DNA of 64,000 bases from Pseudomonas parasichuanensis (GTDB lineage: Bacteria > Pseudomonadota > Gammaproteobacteria > Pseudomonadales > Pseudomonadaceae), in the NCBI RefSeq assembly GCF_021601385.1, contig NZ_BQHO01000020.1, positions 1 to 64,000 on the forward strand, given 5' to 3'. Numbering within the stretch: position 1 is the first letter of the stretch; each line of letters opens with the position of its first letter. The notes under the pieces are model-generated. The model made no database searches. It saw nothing but the letters and a program-made list of their open reading frames with translations, and was not told the DNA's origin. This document shows, one piece after another, positions 58,470 through 64,000 of this stretch. Both the position numbers and the translations under genes were made by a program.

Positions 58470-59117
58470 ATGTCCCAGGAAGCCCGCTTCAGCCGCATGC
58501 TCCCCGAACTGCGCAAGGCCAATCTGGTCGAGGCTACCCTGGCCTGCCTGAAACGCCATGGCTTCCAGGGTGCATCGATCCGCAAGATCTCCGCCGAGGC
58601 CGGTGTTTCGGTCGGGCTGATCAGCCACCACTATTCCGGCAAGGACGAACTGGTCGCCGAAGCCTACATGGCCGTCACCGGCCGGGTGATGCAACTGCTG
58701 CGCGAGGCCATGGACCAGGTGGCGCCCAACGCCCGTGAGCGCCTGTCGGCGTTCTTTCGCGGCTCGTTCAGCGCCGAGCTGCTCGACCCGCAACTGCTCG
58801 ACGCCTGGCTGGCGTTCTGGGGCGCGGTGAAAACCGCCGAGGCGATCAACCAGGTGCACGACCACTCCTACGGCGAATACCGCCGCGAGCTGCGCAGCCT
58901 GCTCAGCGAGCTGGCGCGGGAGGAGGGCTGGGCGCGCTTCGACGCCGACCTGGCCGCCATCAGCCTGAGCGCGTTGCTCGACGGCCTGTGGCTGGAGTCG
59001 GGCCTGAACCCGGGCACCTTCACCCCGGCCCAGGGCGTGCAGATCTGCGAAGCCTGGGTCGACGGCCTGCAAGCCGGCGGTCGGCAACGCTTCACCCTGC
59101 CGGCCGAGGGCTGTTGA
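58470..59117 (+). CDS. TetR-family regulator, BetI-like
   Basis: A 215-aa TetR regulator with HTH ISAEAGVSVGLISHHYSGKDELVAEAYM and the C-terminal pattern (LLDPQLLDAWLAFWGAVKTAEAINQVHDHSYGEYRRELRSLLSEL) resembling BetI, the choline-responsive repressor. No bet genes are beside it, so it may be a BetI-class paralogue for another quaternary amine. It is transcribed alone, and nothing indicates control of the sensing operon that follows 76 nt later. Confidence 0.88.
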   Translation: MSQEARFSRMLPELRKANLVEATLACLKRHGFQGASIRKISAEAGVSVGLISHHYSGKDELVAEAYMAVTGRVMQLLREAMDQVAPNARERLSAFFRGSFSAELLDPQLLDAWLAFWGAVKTAEAINQVHDHSYGEYRRELRSLLSELAREEGWARFDADLAAISLSALLDGLWLESGLNPGTFTPAQGVQICEAWVDGLQAGGRQRFTLPAEGC

Positions 59118-59193
59118 TCGACCGTTCAGCAATCGTTAGTCTTGGCCCACTCTAATAAGAAACACGCCCACGGGCGACTCAGGACCAAACGCA

Positions 59194-59910
59194 ATGACCT
59201 CTCGGGTACTGATCGTCGACGACGATCCGCTGATTCGTGATTTGCTCCAGGCCTACCTGTCCCAGGAAGGCTATACCGTCCACTGCGCCGCCACCGCGGA
59301 GCAGGCCGAGGCCCTGCTGGCCGAGCAGCCGGTGGAGCTGGTGATGCTGGATATCCGCCTGCCGGGCAAGGACGGCCTGACCCTGACCCGCGAACTGCGG
59401 GTGCGTTCCGAGGTGGGGATCATCCTGATCACCGGCCGCAACGACGACATCGACCGTATCGTCGGCCTGGAATGCGGCGCCGACGACTACGTGAGCAAGC
59501 CGCTCAACCCCCGCGAGCTGGTGTCGCGGGCCAAGAACCTGATCCGCCGCGTGCGCCATGCCCAGGGCACCCGGCCCGCCACCCAGGCATCTGCTGCCCT
59601 CAAGCAGTTCGGCGAATGGGCACTGGACTGCGACCGGCGCCGGTTGATCGATGCGCAAGGCGGCGAAACCCTGCTGACCCACGGTGAGTTCCAGCTGCTC
59701 AGCGTGTTCCTGCGCAACAGCGGCCACACCCTGAGCCGCGATCAACTGATGGACCAGATCCGCAACCGCGAGTGGGTGCCCAACGACCGTTCCATCGACG
59801 TGCTGGTCGGCCGCCTGCGGCGCAAGCTGCACGACGACCCCGCCGAACCCGAGCTGATCATCACCATCCACGGCGCCGGTTACCTGTTCACCGCCAGCGT
59901 GGCGGCGTGA
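59194..59910 (+). CDS. OmpR-family response regulator (TorR-like)
   Basis: A 238-aa response regulator. The receiver domain holds the acidic pair in VLIVDDDP, phospho-acceptor Asp53 (MLDIRLPG), Thr/Lys switch residues (LITGRND and Lys102 in SKPLNP). The C-terminal winged helix (GEFQLLSVFLRNSGHTLSRDQLMDQIRNREWVPNDRSIDVLVGRLRRKL) binds DNA. It is followed, with GTGA overlap, by a binding protein and a hybrid kinase, the TorR-TorT-TorS style of organisation. Confidence 0.95.
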   Translation: MTSRVLIVDDDPLIRDLLQAYLSQEGYTVHCAATAEQAEALLAEQPVELVMLDIRLPGKDGLTLTRELRVRSEVGIILITGRNDDIDRIVGLECGADDYVSKPLNPRELVSRAKNLIRRVRHAQGTRPATQASAALKQFGEWALDCDRRRLIDAQGGETLLTHGEFQLLSVFLRNSGHTLSRDQLMDQIRNREWVPNDRSIDVLVGRLRRKLHDDPAEPELIITIHGAGYLFTASVAA

Positions 59911-60667
59911 CCCGGCGCCTGCTCGGCCTGCTGGTGCTGCTGTTCAGCGGCGCATTGCAGGCCGCCGAAACCGTCCGTTACTGCGATTACCCGGTCTACC
60001 CGCCGGTGTCCTGGAGCGATGGCAAGCAACCGCGCGGCCTGGCGCCGACGGTGGTGCGCGAGCTGTTCGGGCGCCTGGGCTACAAGGTTGAGATGGTGGT
60101 GCTGGGCAACTGGCAGCGTTGCCTCTTGGACGCCGCCGAAGGGCGGGTGGACGTGGTGCTGGCCTATGCCTCGGAGCAGCGTGCGCAGTCGATGCGTTTT
60201 TCCCAGGTACCGGTGCTGCGTGAAGAGGTGGCGGTGTTTGCCAACCGCCAGCGGCCGCTGACGTTCAACACGCTCGAAGACCTGGCCCGGTACCGTGGCG
60301 GGCTGCTGTTCGGCGAAAGCTACGGCGCCGAGTTCGACCGTTTCGTGGCGAAGCACCAGAACATCGAATGGGTATCGGACAGCGGGCAGAACTTCGGCAA
60401 GCTGATCCGCGGGCGCATCGACTTCGTGATCCAGGAGCGGCGCACCGGCCAGCTGTTCGTCGAGCACCTGCCCGGTGCCCGGGACATCGTTGCACTGGGG
60501 CCTGCGCTGAGCGTCGATTACCTGCGCGTGGCGGTGTCGCGCCACTCGCCCCTGAGTGAGCACATGAACGAGATCGACGAGCAACTGCAGAAGATGGCCG
60601 ATGCGGGCGAGCTTGAGCGCTGGCTGCATGAAAGCGAGGTCACCTACCGCGACATGGTCAGGCAGCC

Positions 60668-60671
<4 letters not shown>
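59907..60671 (+). CDS. Periplasmic solute-binding sensor protein (SBP family 3)
   Basis: A 254-aa protein starting at GTG 59907, overlapping the response regulator stop (GTGA). It has a signal peptide (LLGLLVLLFSGALQAAE) and an SBP_bac_3 domain: VRYCDYPVYPPVSWSDGKQPRGLAPTVVRELFGRLG, RVDVVLAYASEQRAQSMRFSQVPVLREEVAVF, and ALSVDYLRVAVSRHSPLSEHMNEIDEQLQKMADAGELERWL. Its place between response regulator and hybrid kinase suggests it presents a ligand to the kinase rather than serving transport. Confidence 0.9.
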
Positions 60672-62920
<2,249 letters not shown>

Positions 62921-63045
62921 GCGACAAAAAACTTACGACTTTTTACATCTTCGATCTTTACGGTCAATCGGGCCTTACATCGCTTTCCAATAATCGGGGC
63001 AGCCGCTGCACACGCGGCCCTAAAGGCTTATTGGAGATAACAATA

Positions 63046-64000
63046 ATGAAAGGCCGTAAAGCTGAAGGTATCCAACTCACACGGGCATTGAAGAGCCGGC
63101 ACATCTTCATGCTCTCGCTCGGTGGCGTGATCGGCACCGGGCTGTTCATGGGCTCGGGCGTGACCATCAACCAGGGCGGGCCGGTGGGCGCGATCCTGGC
63201 CTACCTGGTGGCGGGTTTTCTGATGTACCTGGTGATGGTCTGCCTGGGCGAGCTGTCGGTGCAGATGCCGGTGTCCGGCTCGTTCCAGGCCCATGCGACC
63301 AAGTTCATCGGCCCCGCCACCGGCTTCATGATCGGCTGGGTGTACTGGATGAGCTGGGCCACCACCGTCGGCCTGGAGTTCACCGCCGCCGGCATGCTGA
63401 TGGTGCGCTGGTTCCCCGAGGTGCCGATCTGGTACTGGTCGGCGCTGTTCGTGGCGGTGCTGTTCGGCATCAATGCCCTGGCCACCCGTGCCTTCGGCGA
63501 GGCGGAATACTGGTTCTCGGGCATCAAGGTGGCGGCGATCCTCGGCTTCATCATTGTCGGGGTGCTGGTGATCTTCGGTGCCATCCCGCTGACCAGCGGG
63601 GCACCGGCGCCGATGATGACCAACCTGATCGGCGACTCGCTGTTCCCCAACGGCCTGTCGGCGGTGTTCGCGGTGATGATGACCGTGGTCTACGCCTTCC
63701 AGGGCTGCGAGATCATGGGTGTGGCGGCGGGTGAAACCGACCAGCCGGAAAAGAGCATCCCGCGGGCGGTGCGCAACGTGGTGTTCCGCGTGCTGATCTT
63801 CTATGTGCTGGCCATCGTGGTGCTGTCGGCGATCGTGCCGTGGCAGCAGGCCGGGCTGATGGAAAGCCCGTTCGTGCAGGTGTTCGACATGGTCGGCATC
63901 CCCTATGCGGCGGACCTGATGAACTTCGTGATCCTCACCGCGATCCTGTCGGTGGGCAACTCGGGGCTGTATGCGTCCACCCGTATCCTCTGGGCGATGT
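63046..64000 (+). CDS. Amino-acid permease, APC/AAT family (3' end outside window)
   Basis: The first 318 codons of an amino-acid:H+ symporter. MKGRKAEGIQLTRALKSRHIFMLSLGGVIGTGLFMGSG is the typical start, with the GGVIGTGLF helix-break motif. It continues with YWMSWATTVGLEFTAAG, NALATRAFGEAEYWFSGIKV and the ETDQPEKSIPRAVRN loop. Substrate subfamily (lysine/arginine, S-methylmethionine or other) cannot be fixed. A TTGGAGATAAC ribosome site precedes the ATG. It runs off the right edge, so its end is not seen. The 125-base gap before it shows no other gene. Confidence 0.9.
   Translation, partial: MKGRKAEGIQLTRALKSRHIFMLSLGGVIGTGLFMGSGVTINQGGPVGAILAYLVAGFLMYLVMVCLGELSVQMPVSGSFQAHATKFIGPATGFMIGWVYWMSWATTVGLEFTAAGMLMVRWFPEVPIWYWSALFVAVLFGINALATRAFGEAEYWFSGIKVAAILGFIIVGVLVIFGAIPLTSGAPAPMMTNLIGDSLFPNGLSAVFAVMMTVVYAFQGCEIMGVAAGETDQPEKSIPRAVRNVVFRVLIFYVLAIVVLSAIVPWQQAGLMESPFVQVFDMVGIPYAADLMNFVILTAILSVGNSGLYASTRILWAM

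Noticed and set aside
58470-59117. Naming the TetR gene betI with a glycine-betaine operon
   Set aside because: No betA, betB or choline transporter gene is adjacent.

Overview
The window looks like chromosome of a Pseudomonas of the P. putida group. The support is GC-rich coding with dense, mostly ATGA-coupled operons, typical Pseudomonas REP/REPIN palindromes between genes, an Rhs-tip toxin gene, and a short-LOV/MerR photosensor pair with the PplR-type boxes known from P. putida. No rRNA, tRNA, CRISPR array or insertion sequence was seen.

Layout. 1-1,709: an orphan Rhs core/toxin tip whose 3' half becomes AT-rich. 1,710-10,942: a catabolic island with a Nudix hydrolase, GntR/FCD regulator, carboxymuconolactone-decarboxylase-like protein, two paralogous flavin reductases, aldehyde dehydrogenase, alpha/beta hydrolase, DUF1185 protein, luciferase-like monooxygenase and NCS1 permease. 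Three promoters in it share a GGTATACC-type operator. It reads as uptake and flavin-dependent ring opening of an unknown N-heterocycle. 11,114-14,976: a chemoreceptor, then an NDH-2-like flavoprotein divergent from an Rrf2 regulator. 15,352-23,089: a light-response locus, with lipid and envelope genes on both strands, a short LOV photoreceptor, a class II LitR/PplR regulator and three direct-repeat PplR boxes. 23,094-29,504: LysR, PrpF-family isomerase, DctA, CitMHS transporter and OprD porin, probably for a tri- or dicarboxylate. 29,652-36,891: an RND tripartite efflux pump flanked by two related TetR genes. 37,186-43,794: a sigma-54-promoted DUF1329/DUF1302/MMPL/YCF48 envelope system. 44,325-50,835: an amine-oxidation operon in which a Tat-exported flavin amine oxidase is followed by a dihaem cytochrome c and an aldehyde dehydrogenase. 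50,970-58,255: ABC exporter, enoyl-CoA hydratase, XRE-cupin regulator, FadH-like flavoenzyme, then divergently an orphan solute-binding protein and a class II aldolase. 58,470-62,920: a TetR and a Tor-like sensing operon (response regulator, binding protein, hybrid kinase). 63,046-end: an amino-acid permease cut by the window edge.

The strongest leads are the operator-linked heterocycle island, the PplR-box light regulon (with a 56-aa DUF2256 gene hidden in it), the sigma-54 envelope operon, and the amine oxidase-cytochrome c pairing. Functions rest on motifs and family knowledge read by eye. No database search was possible.
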